Below are positions 19,563 through 28,999 of a stretch of DNA of 64,000 bases, one piece after another. The position numbers and the translations under genes are program-made. The stretch is from the NCBI GenBank assembly GCA_025370845.1, contig JAMXFF010000041.1:1-64000 (forward strand), given 5' to 3'. Position 1 is the stretch's first letter. Each line of letters begins with the position of its first letter. The notes under the pieces were generated by a model. That model was not told where the DNA came from. It was given only the letters and a program-made list of their open reading frames with translations, and made no database searches. This DNA is from Laspinema palackyanum D2a. GTDB lineage: Bacteria; Cyanobacteriota; Cyanobacteriia; Cyanobacteriales; Laspinemataceae.

Positions 19563-20165
19563 TTATGCGCCTTCAACATGGTTGGAAACCTGGGCAGACC
19601 GAGAGGGATTTGATGAAGAAGCCGGTAAAGAGCGATCGCCACTGCCTAGGGCTGCCGCATGAGTGGCAGTCCCCTCCCCGGGACCTACCTGATTTAAGCG
19701 CCGCATTAAACTCGCCATTTCTAGGGCATTCATTCCATAGTCCCAGCCCTTATTACTTTTCACCCCTGCCCGTTCTAGGGCTTGCTGCATCGTATCCGCC
19801 GTAATTATACCAAAAATCACCGGCACTCCCGACTGATATCCAGCCGCTGCAATCCCTTTCGAGACCTCTGCTGCCACATAATCAAAATGAGGCGTTTGAC
19901 CTCGGATGACTGCACCTAAGCAAATCACGGCATCATAACGCCCAGAAACAGCAAGTTGACGCGCCACAATGGGCACTTCAAAACTCCCGGGAATCCATAC
20001 ATAATCCACCTGAGTCCCCTGGGGATCCACATCCACACCGTGACGCTTTAGAGCATCTTCACAGCCCTGTAACAGTTTGCCCACAATCAAATCATTGAAC
20101 CGACTGATCACGATCGCAAACCGCAAGCCCTCAGTCTGGGTAAACGTTCCCTCAAAAACGGTCAT
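19563..20165 (-). CDS. ribH: 6,7-dimethyl-8-ribityllumazine synthase with C-terminal extension
   Basis: Condenses 5-amino-6-ribitylamino-uracil with dihydroxybutanone phosphate in the penultimate step of riboflavin synthesis; it assembles as pentamers or icosahedral shells. Typical features are the N-terminal [17 protein letters not shown], and [14 protein letters not shown] with the catalytic His. The core ends near residue 160 ([12 protein letters not shown]); about 40 further residues are rich in Ser, Ala and Gly and look disordered. Usual length is 150-165. It lies downstream of psbZ on the same strand (164-bp gap). Confidence 0.93.
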   Translation of the reverse strand: MTVFEGTFTQTEGLRFAIVISRFNDLIVGKLLQGCEDALKRHGVDVDPQGTQVDYVWIPGSFEVPIVARQLAVSGRYDAVICLGAVIRGQTPHFDYVAAEVSKGIAAAGYQSGVPVIFGIITADTMQQALERAGVKSNKGWDYGMNALEMASLMRRLNQVGPGEGTATHAAALGSGDRSLPASSSNPSRSAQVSNHVEGA

Positions 20166-20328
20166 ATTAGTTTTAGGTCTAATTGATTATCGATAAAAAA
20201 GTTTTAGGGGTAAGCCTTCATGCTCCCCCAGTGCAATGGGCGATCGGGAATCGAAAGGACAAAAGACCATCGGAATCACACCGATCGCCCATTGCACCTT
20301 TCGATCACTGCCCCAAATAGTGGGGTGC

Positions 20329-20517
20329 TTATACCACCAAAAAGTTTAAAACTCCCACCAAAATCACCAGAGCAAACCAAACACCCGAACCAATGAACAG
20401 CAGGGGTTTAGATTGATCCCAGTTTTGGGGAGAGGCATAAGCGACAGGGACGCCCACGACCATCACAAAAGACAAGAAAACCAGAGCGGCAAGAGCCAGT
20501 TGAAAAATAATTGTCAT
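20329..20517 (-). CDS. psbZ: Photosystem II reaction centre protein PsbZ (Ycf9)
   Basis: 62 residues with two transmembrane helices (about 5-27 and 38-61) joined by the characteristic loop [11 protein letters not shown]. PsbZ sits at the edge of photosystem II and affects core-antenna and core-core interactions. The length and motif match the family closely. ribH lies downstream on the same strand; a psbZ-ribH order recurs in cyanobacteria as far as I recall. Confidence 0.95.
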   Translation of the reverse strand: MTIIFQLALAALVFLSFVMVVGVPVAYASPQNWDQSKPLLFIGSGVWFALVILVGVLNFLVV

Positions 20518-20683
20518 TTTTTTTTCTTCCTTTGACAGCAGTGGTCTAGTAATCAGGGTTTGAACTAGAGCAAATATCGGTTAATTAATTGCTCTGATTC
20601 TTAACCTACCAAAAAATGACCCAATCTCATAGAGGGGGTACAGGCTTTATTGTTAGGGAGATGGGGGCATTGGTCTTATGTCA

Positions 20684-20711
20684 TTGGTCGTTGGTCGTTG
20701 GTCGTTGGTCA
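20684..20711 (+). repeat. Heptamer tandem repeat TTGGTCG/A x4
   Basis: Four adjacent copies, TTGGTCG three times then TTGGTCA; this short tandem class is common in filamentous cyanobacterial spacers. Confidence 0.85.
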
Positions 20712-21018
20712 TTGGTTGATGGGGGAGATAGGGAGGATAGGGTCCATGTTCAACGTCCCGACTTCAGTCGTTCTCTTCTCTTAGTTCGTAGTAACGACTT
20801 CAGTCGTTCTCTTCTCTTAGGGAACTCCAAGAAATAAAATACCCAAAAAACCCGCAGCGTCCAGCCCGGAGGCTACACGAACGAAGCCCGCACTTCGACG
20901 GGACTCAGCACAGGCCTGCGCGGGCTAATACAGTCGTGTTAGGTGCGATCGCATCCCATTTGAATGATTTATTTGTTGGAATACCCTTAGTTCGTAGTAA
21001 CGACTGAAGTCGTTACCG

Positions 21019-21046
21019 CGTGACGAAAGCATCAGCTTTCGTCACG
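21019..21046. repeat. Perfect 12-bp hairpin
   Basis: CGTGACGAAAGC-ATCA-GCTTTCGTCACG, directly upstream of the 141-bp duplication. No T-run follows. Confidence 0.75.
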
Positions 21047-21058
21047 CCCTCAGCGATA

Positions 21059-21340
21059 GCTAGTCCTCCAGTTCCATCGCGATCGCTAGACCCTCGGATT
21101 GCTGGTGTGATGGCATCCGCCATCACACCAGAGCAACGACTGAAGTCGTTACTACAAACATGGACCCCATCAACCCAGGACATAAGACTAAGGACAAAAG
21201 CTAGTCCTCCAGTTCCCTCGCCATCGCTAGACCCTCGGATTGCTGGTGTGATGGCATCCGCCACCACACGAGAGCAACGACTGAAGTCGTTACTACAAAC
21301 ATGGACCCCATCAACCAACGACAAATGACCAAGGACAAAT
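21059..21340 (+). repeat. Tandem duplication of a 141-bp unit
   Basis: GCTAGTCCTCCAGTTCC starts at 21059 and again at 21200. Each unit contains GATGGCATCCGCCA and AACGACTGAAGTCGTTACTA hairpins and ends close to AAGGACAAA. In unit one GGTGTGATGGC-ATCC-GCCATCACACC is a perfect palindrome; unit two has substitutions in one arm. Confidence 0.9.
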
Positions 21341-21357
21341 GACAGATGACAAGAAAA

Positions 21358-24198
21358 ATGGACATTATTTTGTGTCATACCACGGCAGATTTCGATACCT
21401 TGGGGGCTGCGGTGGGAGTGACTCGGTTATCCCCTGGAAGTCGGATTGTACTCGCGGGGGGTTGTCATCCGGGAGTCCGGCAATTTTTGGCGTTACATCG
21501 CGATGAGTACCCGTTGATTGAACGGCGATCGGTCAATCCCGATCGCATCCGTTCCGTGACGGTGGTGGATACCCAACAGCGCGATCGCCTGGGTAAAACC
21601 GCAGAATGGTTAGATTTGCCCGTCCCGATTTCAGTCTGGGATCATCACCCTCATGTTCACAGCGATATTCCAGCGACAGAGACTCATATTGAAGCCCTAG
21701 GAGCCACAACGACTGCGATCGTGGAACAGCTTCGCCTAGGGTTAAACCCTCATCCGAACGAGGCAATTTTGAATGTGGCGGAAGCAACAGTTATGGCCCT
21801 GGGCATTCATGTGGATACGGGGTCTTTAACCTTTGACCATACGACTCCACGAGATGCGATCGCCTTAGCTTGGTTAATGGAACAAGGCGCTTCCTTATCG
21901 GTGATTGCCGAATATATCGAACCGGGATTATCCCCCCGACTCCAGGACCTACTCACCACTGCCTTAGACACCCTACACACCGAAACCATCCAGGGTCATC
22001 CCGTTTCTACGGTGCTGTTGGAAACCCCGGAATACATTGCTGGATTATCTAGTGTTGCAGCGCAAATCATGGAGATTACCGACACGGAAGCGCTGCTGTT
22101 GGGAAATCGCTATCCCATTAAAGGCTCCGATGAACATCGGTTGGTGGTGATTGGGCGATCGCGCATTTCCGGGACCAATCTCCAAACCTTATTCACCCCT
22201 TGGGGAGGTGGGGGACATCCCCGTGCCAGTTCGGTTAGTTTACGCCTGACGGACCCGATAGTTACCTTCCAGGAAATCCTCGAAGACTTTAAAAAGCAAA
22301 TTCCTCATCAACCTGTCGCCCGAGAATTGATGTCCTCTCCAGTCCGGACCATTCGACCCGAAACCACCATCCATGAAGCTCAACGGATTCTGTTGCGCTA
22401 CGGACATTCTGGATTATCCGTGGTGAATGAAACGGGAACCCTCGTGGGGGTGATTTGTCGCCGGGACCTGGATATTGCCCTACATCATGGATTGGGTCAT
22501 GCGCCGGTTAAAGGCTACATGAGCAGCACTGTTAGAACGATCGCCCCAGATACGCCCTTACCCGAGATTGAGGACCTGATGGTGACCTTTGATATCGGGC
22601 GATTGCCGGTGTTATTTGAGGGGTCATTACAAGGGATTGTCACCCGGACTGATGTATTGCGACAACTGCACCAGGATAGTGGAATTGGATCTAAGAGCAA
22701 TTTAACCACTGGAAGTCCGCCCTATTGTCCCTTACCTCGGGAAGTCGCCTCTCTCCTGAGCAGTCGCCTCGCGCCGCAATTGCTGACCCTCCTGAATCGG
22801 GCGGCCCAATTGGCGGAAGAACGGGGGTGGCATCTTTATCTCGTCGGTGGAGCCGTGCGGGACATCCTCTGGGCAATTTATCACCAAGAGGGGAGTTCGG
22901 GGTTTAAATTAGTCGGAACAGAGGAGAGTGGGAAAGAACCCGCAGGCGATCGCCCACCCTTGCTACTGACGGATATTGATTTGGTTGTCGATGGGTTCGA
23001 TTCCCGTGCCGATGATGCTGCCGGGGTGGAACTGGCGGAACAGCTTCAAAAACTTTATCCCACGGCTCGTTTAGATATTCACGGTCAATTTCAAACCGCT
23101 GCCTTGTTGTGGCATAAAGACCCGGAGTTAGATTCTCTGTGGGTTGATATTGCCACAGCACGGACAGAATTTTATCCCTATCCAGCAGCAAATCCCGAAG
23201 TGGAAGCCTCCTCGATTCGGCAAGACCTTTACCGGAGAGATTTTACCCTGAATGCCCTCGCTGTGAGGCTTACCGGGCCCAATCGTCGGGGGGAGATTTT
23301 GGATTTCTTTGGGGGATGGTTGGATTTGCAGGGGGGTCAGATTCGCGTGTTACACGCCAATAGTTTTATTGAGGACCCGACGCGGATTTATCGGGCGGTG
23401 CGGTTTGCGGTGCGGTTGGGATTTGAGATTGAAGCGCAGACGCAAGGGTATATTCGGTTGGCGATGGAGAGTGGGGTCTATTTGCGATCGCCTGAGTTAA
23501 CTCGCCGCGTGCCCGCATTGGAAACCCGACTGAAGAATGAACTGAAATATATTTTACAAGCCCCCTACTGGCAAAGGGCTTTGCAATTATTAGACTCCTT
23601 TGATGCATTACGCTGCATCCATCCCAGCTTAAAATTAGACCGGGATTTATGGCAGCAACTGCGATCGGTCGATCGCTGGATTCGCCAAATTCAGGGTACG
23701 GTAAATGGAGCCGAATCGCCGCTCAAGACCCTTCCGGAATCCTGGCAGATTCGCTTAGAACTGCTAATTGCTCATTTAGAGCCGCAATGGAGGGGGGAGG
23801 TGGCCCAAAATTTGCAAATGAGTACCGAGAGTATTGAGCGCTTAGAACAGTTGGGAACGGCAGCGATCGCAGTCATGCCGGTGAGGGAGACTTCCCGACC
23901 CAGCGAGGTAGTCCGATTGTTAAGCCCTTATGACCGGACGTTGTTGATGGCGATCGCTGTCATGAGTCCCAAAGCGCTCAGGCGGAGAATTTGGCAATAT
24001 GTCCACCACTGGATGAATGTCAAACCGTTACTCAACGGCAACGATCTCAAAGCCCTCGGTTACAAACCCGGACCCCAGTTTAAGACCATTTTAGACAGCC
24101 TGCTTGCGGCCACCCTAGACGGGGAAATCCAAAGCCGCTCGGATGCCGAGGCTTATCTAGGCCAATATTTTCCCCGGGACTCCATTCAACAGCCCTAG
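21358..24198 (+). CDS. cca: DHH-CBS-tRNA nucleotidyltransferase fusion (CCA- or A-adding enzyme)
   Basis: 946 residues from this ATG; another in-frame ATG lies four codons upstream. Part one (about 1-310) is a DHH/DHHA1 phosphoesterase-like domain with HTTADFDTLGAA, VWDHHPH and GGGGHPRASS. Two CBS domains follow (about 315-445), which often bind adenine nucleotides. Part three (from about 490) is a class II nucleotidyltransferase with LVGGAVRD, DIDLVVDG and RRDFTLNALAVRL, which repairs or adds the 3' CCA of tRNA. Such fusions occur in cyanobacteria and Aquifex, where CC- and A-adding can be split between proteins; which activity this one has cannot be read here. Confidence 0.88.
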   Translation: MDIILCHTTADFDTLGAAVGVTRLSPGSRIVLAGGCHPGVRQFLALHRDEYPLIERRSVNPDRIRSVTVVDTQQRDRLGKTAEWLDLPVPISVWDHHPHVHSDIPATETHIEALGATTTAIVEQLRLGLNPHPNEAILNVAEATVMALGIHVDTGSLTFDHTTPRDAIALAWLMEQGASLSVIAEYIEPGLSPRLQDLLTTALDTLHTETIQGHPVSTVLLETPEYIAGLSSVAAQIMEITDTEALLLGNRYPIKGSDEHRLVVIGRSRISGTNLQTLFTPWGGGGHPRASSVSLRLTDPIVTFQEILEDFKKQIPHQPVARELMSSPVRTIRPETTIHEAQRILLRYGHSGLSVVNETGTLVGVICRRDLDIALHHGLGHAPVKGYMSSTVRTIAPDTPLPEIEDLMVTFDIGRLPVLFEGSLQGIVTRTDVLRQLHQDSGIGSKSNLTTGSPPYCPLPREVASLLSSRLAPQLLTLLNRAAQLAEERGWHLYLVGGAVRDILWAIYHQEGSSGFKLVGTEESGKEPAGDRPPLLLTDIDLVVDGFDSRADDAAGVELAEQLQKLYPTARLDIHGQFQTAALLWHKDPELDSLWVDIATARTEFYPYPAANPEVEASSIRQDLYRRDFTLNALAVRLTGPNRRGEILDFFGGWLDLQGGQIRVLHANSFIEDPTRIYRAVRFAVRLGFEIEAQTQGYIRLAMESGVYLRSPELTRRVPALETRLKNELKYILQAPYWQRALQLLDSFDALRCIHPSLKLDRDLWQQLRSVDRWIRQIQGTVNGAESPLKTLPESWQIRLELLIAHLEPQWRGEVAQNLQMSTESIERLEQLGTAAIAVMPVRETSRPSEVVRLLSPYDRTLLMAIAVMSPKALRRRIWQYVHHWMNVKPLLNGNDLKALGYKPGPQFKTILDSLLAATLDGEIQSRSDAEAYLGQYFPRDSIQQP

Positions 24199-24289
24199 GG
24201 GATTTTCAATTCCGGCAGTCAAAAGGGTTCGGTTTTGGGAAGATTTTTAGATACAGCTTTCCTTACTAACTTTCTACCACTAAACCAAT

Positions 24290-25639
24290 ATGGATGCGAA
24301 TGAACTGCTGAAGCGGTATGCAGCAGGAGAAAGGGATTTTCGGGGTGCCTACTTAGTCCGTGCTGACTTGATGTTTGCTGAACTCAGTCTGGCGGATTTA
24401 TACGATGCTGACCTCAGTTGTGCTGACCTATTTGAGGCCAAACTCAGTGGGATCAAACTCAGTGGAGCCAATTTAGAAAATGCTCACCTGAGCCGTGCGG
24501 ACTTGAGTAACGGCAAGCTCTTTGGCGCTAAATTAAGCTATGCCGACCTCAGTCGGGCCGATTTGTTTCGGGCGGATTTATTTCGAGCGGAACTGGCCGA
24601 TGCGGACCTGCATCGCGCTAATCTCACCCGCGCCGACCTCAGTGGAGCCAATCTGACTCGGGCTAATTTGAATGAAGCTACCTTAAGTCAAGCTAATTTA
24701 AGCGATAGTAATCTTTCTTTTGCCAGCCTGAATAATGCCAAGTTGAATGGGGCTAAATTAAATGGGGCCAATTTAAGTGAAGCGCGACTCTTTGATAGTG
24801 ACCTCACTGGGGCCAAATTAGAAAAAGCTGACCTGAGAAATGCCGAACTATTCGCGGCTAAATTAATCGAAGCCAATTTAGTAGAAGCCGACTTACGCAA
24901 CGCCAAATTTAGTGAAGCCAATTTGAGCAAAGCCAAGCTAGATGGAACGAACCTGTCTGGGAGTAATCTGAGTCGGACCAACCTCAGTGAAGCCAGTTTG
25001 ACTGAAGCCAACTTGACCGAAGCGAACCTCAGTGAAGCGACTTTACGCAAAGCCAACCTCAGCGGGGTCAAATTGTGCGATGCTAATCTGAGTCGGGCTA
25101 ACCTCAGCGAAGCGAATTTAGTCGGAGCGGATCTGTCGAGTCCTAAGAGAGAGCCGATCGCCGAGCGGTCTTTGTCTCTGAAAAACAAAAAGTCTGTCAT
25201 GCTAGGTCGCGATCCCAGCGTCTCTTTACAGATTTATTCCCCCTTTGTCTCTCGTCGTCATGCTTCCATCGACATCGAAGACAACGGACAATACATCATC
25301 CGTGACCACAACAGCACGAATGGGGTTTTTGTCAATGACCAGCAGATTGAGCAATCAATGGTCTTACCGGATGGGGCTAGAATTCGCATCGGACCTTTTC
25401 TGTTAATTCTCAACGGGGATGAACTCGAATTGCAGGATGAGCAAAACCGTCAACCCACTTCCCTGAGTGAGGCGGATTTAAGTCAGGCGGACTTGCGGAA
25501 TGCCAACCTGGCTGGGGCTAATTTCTATCGGGCTAACCTCAAAGGTGCTAACCTTTATGGCGCGGACCTCACGGGCAGCAATCTGAGCCATACCAACCTT
25601 TCGGGCGCTACAATGCCAGATGGGTCAATCCATCCCTAG
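24290..25639 (+). CDS. Pentapeptide-repeat protein with embedded FHA domain
   Basis: 449 residues. Residues 1 to about 290 are A(D/N)LXX pentapeptides. An FHA domain occupies about 300-382 with the hallmark residues in MLGRDPS, SRRHASI and NSTNGVFVN; it is intact for phosphothreonine binding. Pentapeptides resume at about 395 (EADLSQADL) to the end. The head (MDANELLKRYAAGERDF) resembles the heads of other cyanobacterial pentapeptide proteins. An FHA module implies a phosphorylated partner, probably of Ser/Thr kinases, but none is adjacent. The gene is cytosolic by sequence and appears monocistronic. Confidence 0.9.
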   Translation: MDANELLKRYAAGERDFRGAYLVRADLMFAELSLADLYDADLSCADLFEAKLSGIKLSGANLENAHLSRADLSNGKLFGAKLSYADLSRADLFRADLFRAELADADLHRANLTRADLSGANLTRANLNEATLSQANLSDSNLSFASLNNAKLNGAKLNGANLSEARLFDSDLTGAKLEKADLRNAELFAAKLIEANLVEADLRNAKFSEANLSKAKLDGTNLSGSNLSRTNLSEASLTEANLTEANLSEATLRKANLSGVKLCDANLSRANLSEANLVGADLSSPKREPIAERSLSLKNKKSVMLGRDPSVSLQIYSPFVSRRHASIDIEDNGQYIIRDHNSTNGVFVNDQQIEQSMVLPDGARIRIGPFLLILNGDELELQDEQNRQPTSLSEADLSQADLRNANLAGANFYRANLKGANLYGADLTGSNLSHTNLSGATMPDGSIHP

Positions 25640-25727
25640 GCGATCGGTACAGTGATCCCCACAACCGGCGAGGGTTTGAACCTCTACAGCCGACCTAGAG
25701 TGTTGGAACAGTCTGCAATCCCTAGGA

Positions 25728-25794
25728 CAAGAAACCGGGTTTTTGTTCCAGATTTGTTGCTCATTGCGATAAATTTTGTGAAAAAACCCGGTTG
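25728..25794. repeat. Family C palindromic repeat (AAACCGGGTTT type)
   Basis: It contains ACAAGAAACCGGGTTTTTG and later AAAAAACCCGGTT, flanking CAGATTTGTTGCTCATTGCG. Similar paired AGAAACCGGGTTTCTTG units occur at 38.65 kb and 62.6 kb. Confidence 0.7.
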
Positions 25795-25916
25795 CTCACC
25801 GCTCCAGTGTTGACCCCCTAGATAGCCTTCCCTGACCAATGTTTGCTAGAGTATTTCATTCGGAGTCAGCCTCCGCTTGAATGCTCATACCGAAACTTCT
25901 ACTTGTAACTTCTAAA

Positions 25917-27008
25917 ATGCTAAGAGCCGGAATTGTCGGACTCCCAAATGTGGGAAAATCTACTTTATTTAATGCCTTAGTTGCCAATGCTAAAGCGCAA
26001 GCGGCTAACTTCCCCTTCTGCACCATCGAGCCCAATGTGGGGGTTGTGGCGGTGCCAGATGAGCGGTTAACGATGCTGGCAAAACTTTCAAAATCCGAGC
26101 AAATCGTCCCCACCCGCATCGAGTTTGTGGATATCGCTGGATTAGTCAAAGGTGCCAGCAAAGGGGAGGGTCTGGGAAACCAGTTTTTATCTCATATTCG
26201 CCAAGTCGATGCGATCGTGCAGGTGGTCCGTTGTTTTGATGATGAAAATATCATTCACGTTGCCGGTTCTGTTGATCCGGTGCGGGATATTGAAATCATT
26301 AACTTAGAACTGGGATTAGCTGATTTAGCACAAATTGAGCGGCGCATGGATCGCACCCGCAAATTAGCGCGCAGCAGTAAAGAGGGTCAACTGGAAATGG
26401 CCGCTTTAGAAAAATTAGCGGCTGCCTTAAATGAAGGCAAACAAGCGCGGCAAGTGTCTTTAACGGCAGAGGAAAGTGAAGCCGTTCTCACCCTTGATTT
26501 ACTCACAAGTAAGCCGATTATTTATGCAGCCAATGTCTCGGAAGATGACTTAGCTACAGGCAATGAATGGGTAGAAAAAGTCCGAGAAGTTGCCTCGGTA
26601 GAAAATGCCAAGGTGGTGATTATTTCGGCTCAGGTTGAATCGGAACTGGTGGACCTGCCGGAAGAGGAACGAGGAGATTTTCTCGCCTCTTTGGGGGTGG
26701 AAGAAGGGGGATTAAAGTCTTTGATTGCGGCGACTTATCAATTATTGGGGTTACGCACATTTCTCACCACGGGACCGAAAGAAACCCGGGCTTGGACGAT
26801 TCGAGAAGGGATGTTAGCGCCTCAAGCAGCAGGGGTGATTCATACGGATTTTGAGCGGGGTTTCATTCGCGCTGAAACGGTTGCCTATCAGGATTTGGTG
26901 AGTACGGGTTCCATGAATGCGGCGAAGGAAAAGGGTTTGATTCGCAGTGAAGGAAAAGAGTATGTGGTGCAAGAAGGAGATGTGATGCTGTTCCGGTTTA
27001 ATGTTTAA
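25917..27008 (+). CDS. ychF: Redox-regulated ATPase/GTPase YchF
   Basis: 363 residues of the Obg-related YchF/OLA1 family, which binds ATP and associates with ribosomes. Present are the P-loop GLPNVGKST, switch region NFPFCTIEPNVG, the G3-type DIAGLVKGASKGEGLGN, a coiled-coil insertion near 130-200 and the C-terminal TGS domain ending EGDVMLFRFNV. The start is placed at ATG 25917 because the family begins MLRAGIVGLPN; the frame opens 12 codons earlier. The length is normal. Confidence 0.95.
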   Translation: MLRAGIVGLPNVGKSTLFNALVANAKAQAANFPFCTIEPNVGVVAVPDERLTMLAKLSKSEQIVPTRIEFVDIAGLVKGASKGEGLGNQFLSHIRQVDAIVQVVRCFDDENIIHVAGSVDPVRDIEIINLELGLADLAQIERRMDRTRKLARSSKEGQLEMAALEKLAAALNEGKQARQVSLTAEESEAVLTLDLLTSKPIIYAANVSEDDLATGNEWVEKVREVASVENAKVVIISAQVESELVDLPEEERGDFLASLGVEEGGLKSLIAATYQLLGLRTFLTTGPKETRAWTIREGMLAPQAAGVIHTDFERGFIRAETVAYQDLVSTGSMNAAKEKGLIRSEGKEYVVQEGDVMLFRFNV

Positions 27009-27151
27009 TCGGGGGGTGCGGATCTCTCTGAGATGAATGGCGTTAGGGGAAGCAAATTTACCCGGGCGATCGCCCTCTTCGTTCACGTCCCAATCTGACA
27101 GTTTTCCCCAACTCCAGGGAAGGGGTACAGTGATGCTGTACCCCTGGGGAT

Positions 27152-27709
27152 TTACTCCATTTTCAAAGATGCTTTAGCGGATTGCTGGGTATCATTTCCC
27201 AATCGAGTAATGAGATACTCGCTATAGGCGCTACTATTTAATGGAAAGCTGGAATTTTCCAGAATAAAATCAGGAAATATCGCGGTCAAATCAGAGGTCC
27301 CTTCTTTTCCCTGGCGAGGAATTTTATGATTAATAATTTGATACCCCTGAGAATTTTTATTTAAAATCAGGGCTACGGGAAAACTCCCCCCTCGCTTCTG
27401 GAAGAGTTGATTGTTCTCTACATCATATTCATGACAAACCACCCACAAATATTGATGAATGTCTTGTTTTTTGGCTTCCATTCCATAGACCTGGTAGGCA
27501 CAAAAGGTACGATTTACTAGGGCATCTACTCCGACAATATCTTTGATAAAGTGGGAGTTTTCCATGTACTCAGCGGTGGCTTGTTCAATGTTAAAGGAAC
27601 TGTGGGAGTTGAGGCCAGGATTTCGGCTGTCGCATCCCCCCAGCATCAAGGCAGCCGGGAGGAGTGGCACACCGATAAACCATTGGAAGAATAAGGACAG
27701 TGTACGCAT
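27152..27709 (-). CDS. Putative lipoprotein of unknown function
   Basis: 185 residues from the ATG at 27709. The N-terminus (MRTLSLFFQWFIGVPLLPAA) is a signal peptide ending in the lipobox LGGC at about residue 26. The mature part has no recognisable domain; it contains two more cysteines (FCAYQVYG and VVCHEYD) that could form a disulfide. A 22-codon upstream extension of the frame is unlikely to be translated. Location: periplasmic side of a membrane. Confidence 0.6.
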   Translation of the reverse strand: MRTLSLFFQWFIGVPLLPAALMLGGCDSRNPGLNSHSSFNIEQATAEYMENSHFIKDIVGVDALVNRTFCAYQVYGMEAKKQDIHQYLWVVCHEYDVENNQLFQKRGGSFPVALILNKNSQGYQIINHKIPRQGKEGTSDLTAIFPDFILENSSFPLNSSAYSEYLITRLGNDTQQSAKASLKME

Positions 27710-27775
27710 TGCTATAAGGTAAAGTTTATAGATGGAGTTTTGCCTGCATTGTCTTAGGGGTGATGACTGTAGCAA

Positions 27776-28488
27776 GCGTGTCCTTTAAGATTCGGTCAGA
27801 CTGAGACTGATTCTAAACAAATCTTTCCCCTATTGATGTAATACTTTATACTTAACAGGTCCTAGTTTTCAAGCCAGAATATTAAAAAATATTAAAATTT
27901 TCCTTCTGTAGGGATAATTCCGATAAATTCCTCATAAAACTATCAGAAAATGAGGAAAATGGCCGGGAGATCAGGGAAAAGGCGGGAACGGCCGATCGCC
28001 CCTGAAACAATGGCTCTCAGGCAGTTCCTCGCCTGATGCGGTCATCTCGGCCCCAAAGCTGAAACCCTTGGGGGAATTCGACGGCTTTAGGGATTGACAA
28101 AACTCTCTAGGGATTTTAAAAACAGGATTACCCGAATGAGAACCTGATTTAGGTAAATTTTCAGGTGACTTTTAGTGAAGTGAAAGGGGGGATGATTCCC
28201 AGGTTAAAAGCACCCGAATTAAACCATAAGGGGCCGGGATCACGGTCATCAGGATAGGTTTTGAGAAGGGATCTGGGGGCGTGGTAGGGGGAGAGCTGAT
28301 TGGCCCAAGAAGAGAGAGTCCTGTTCTTAGGGGTAAAATTCCGCAGCGATCGCCCCAATCTGAAAGCAATTAACGGGGATAAATTGGGAATAATAATTTA
28401 GCCTAAATGGCAGGAAAAATTTTTATAGGCGTAAAGGCTTATCCCGTCAGCAATGTTCACGAAAATTTTACAAAATCGGAGCACAACC
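27776..28488. other. Gene-free region upstream of the M23 leader
   Basis: About 700 bp without a supported gene; overlapping short frames near 28161-28369 on the minus strand show no recognisable product. AT-rich at its start, GC-richer near 28000-28350. Its role is unknown. Confidence 0.35.
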
Positions 28489-28526
28489 TTGACAATTCCC
28501 CCTGGCGTATATAATAATCTCCAGGG
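28489..28526 (+). promoter_or_regulatory. Sigma70-type promoter with palindrome bracketing the -10 box
   Basis: TTGACA (28489-28494) and TATAAT (28510-28515) with a 15-bp spacer; a 17-bp spacer gives TAATAA. The inverted repeat CCCTGG (28500-28505) and CCAGGG (28521-28526) flanks the -10 element and could be an operator. It directs transcription to the M23 peptidase gene 480 bp downstream. Confidence 0.55.
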
Positions 28527-28999
28527 ACAATAAAATGAATGGGATCAATGCTAAACTCCATTGAACCGTTTAGAGGGTGCTAGAGCTAACGCTCATCGGT
28601 CAAGGATAAGAAATAGTGCGGTTTTTACGGAGCAGAATTCAAGGGAATCTACTGCGACAAAGAAACAAGCAAGCATTATTTAAAATTCAGGGTGCGCCGG
28701 AGGAGGACGGGCAGCAGTGAAAACTTGAGGCCCCAACTCAAAGGGGGAAAGTCGGTCTATCCGAGACTACCCAGGGATTTATCGTTCAGTACAAAAATTT
28801 GCAGGAAGTAACCGGATGAACTGACCCATTAGCTGAAAAGCAAAAGACGTAAATTGGATGGCAATCGTGAATTGAAACCCGCTCACCCCTTTGTTTTTGC
28901 TCAAGGGTTGAGCTGTGGAAAATCTCACGCGATCGCGCCTAGCTTTCAGGTTAACTGGGGCAGTTCACTTGCGGGTGACCCCCTCTCAGGTGAAGGAAA
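28522..28999 (+). ncRNA. Long 5' leader of the M23 peptidase gene, possible structured RNA
   Basis: About 480 nt separate the predicted promoter from the peptidase ATG without a coding frame of note. The stretch is GC-balanced and rich in short complementary segments, for example AGGATAAG, GCGCCGGAGGAGGACGG, CTTGAG-GCCCCAA-CTCAAAG and GTCGGTCTATCCGAGAC. This suggests a cis-regulatory RNA. Fragments resemble parts of several riboswitch classes but none matches fully, so the class is left open. Confidence 0.35.

Larger units (their letters stand above)
20518..21357. repeat. Repeat-rich spacer upstream of the cca fusion gene
   Basis: No gene was seen. It holds a 7-bp tandem repeat (20684-20711), several palindromes of the AACGACT-GA-AGTCGTT type near 20750-21010, a remnant of a family B element (TTAGGGAACTCCAAGAAATAA near 20816), a perfect hairpin (21019-21046) and a 141-bp tandem duplication (21059-21340). 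Confidence 0.75.

Noticed and set aside
20740-21340. CRISPR array
   Set aside because: Repeats are palindromic and tandem without regular unique spacers of 30-40 bp, and no cas genes are present.
24688-25200. 170-codon frame antisense to the pentapeptide-FHA gene
   Set aside because: It mirrors the repetitive coding strand (Leu/Ala/Ser periodicity) and is a frame shadow of the repeats.
28161-28369. Two 65-codon frames on the minus strand
   Set aside because: They overlap each other in different frames and show no protein-like pattern; chance frames in GC-richer spacer.
28560-28880. c-di-AMP (ydaO) or glutamine (glnA) riboswitch in the M23 leader
   Set aside because: Short matches such as AGAGCTAACGCTC and GGAAGTA occur, but the remaining core motifs and their order do not fit either consensus by eye; kept only as an unclassified leader.
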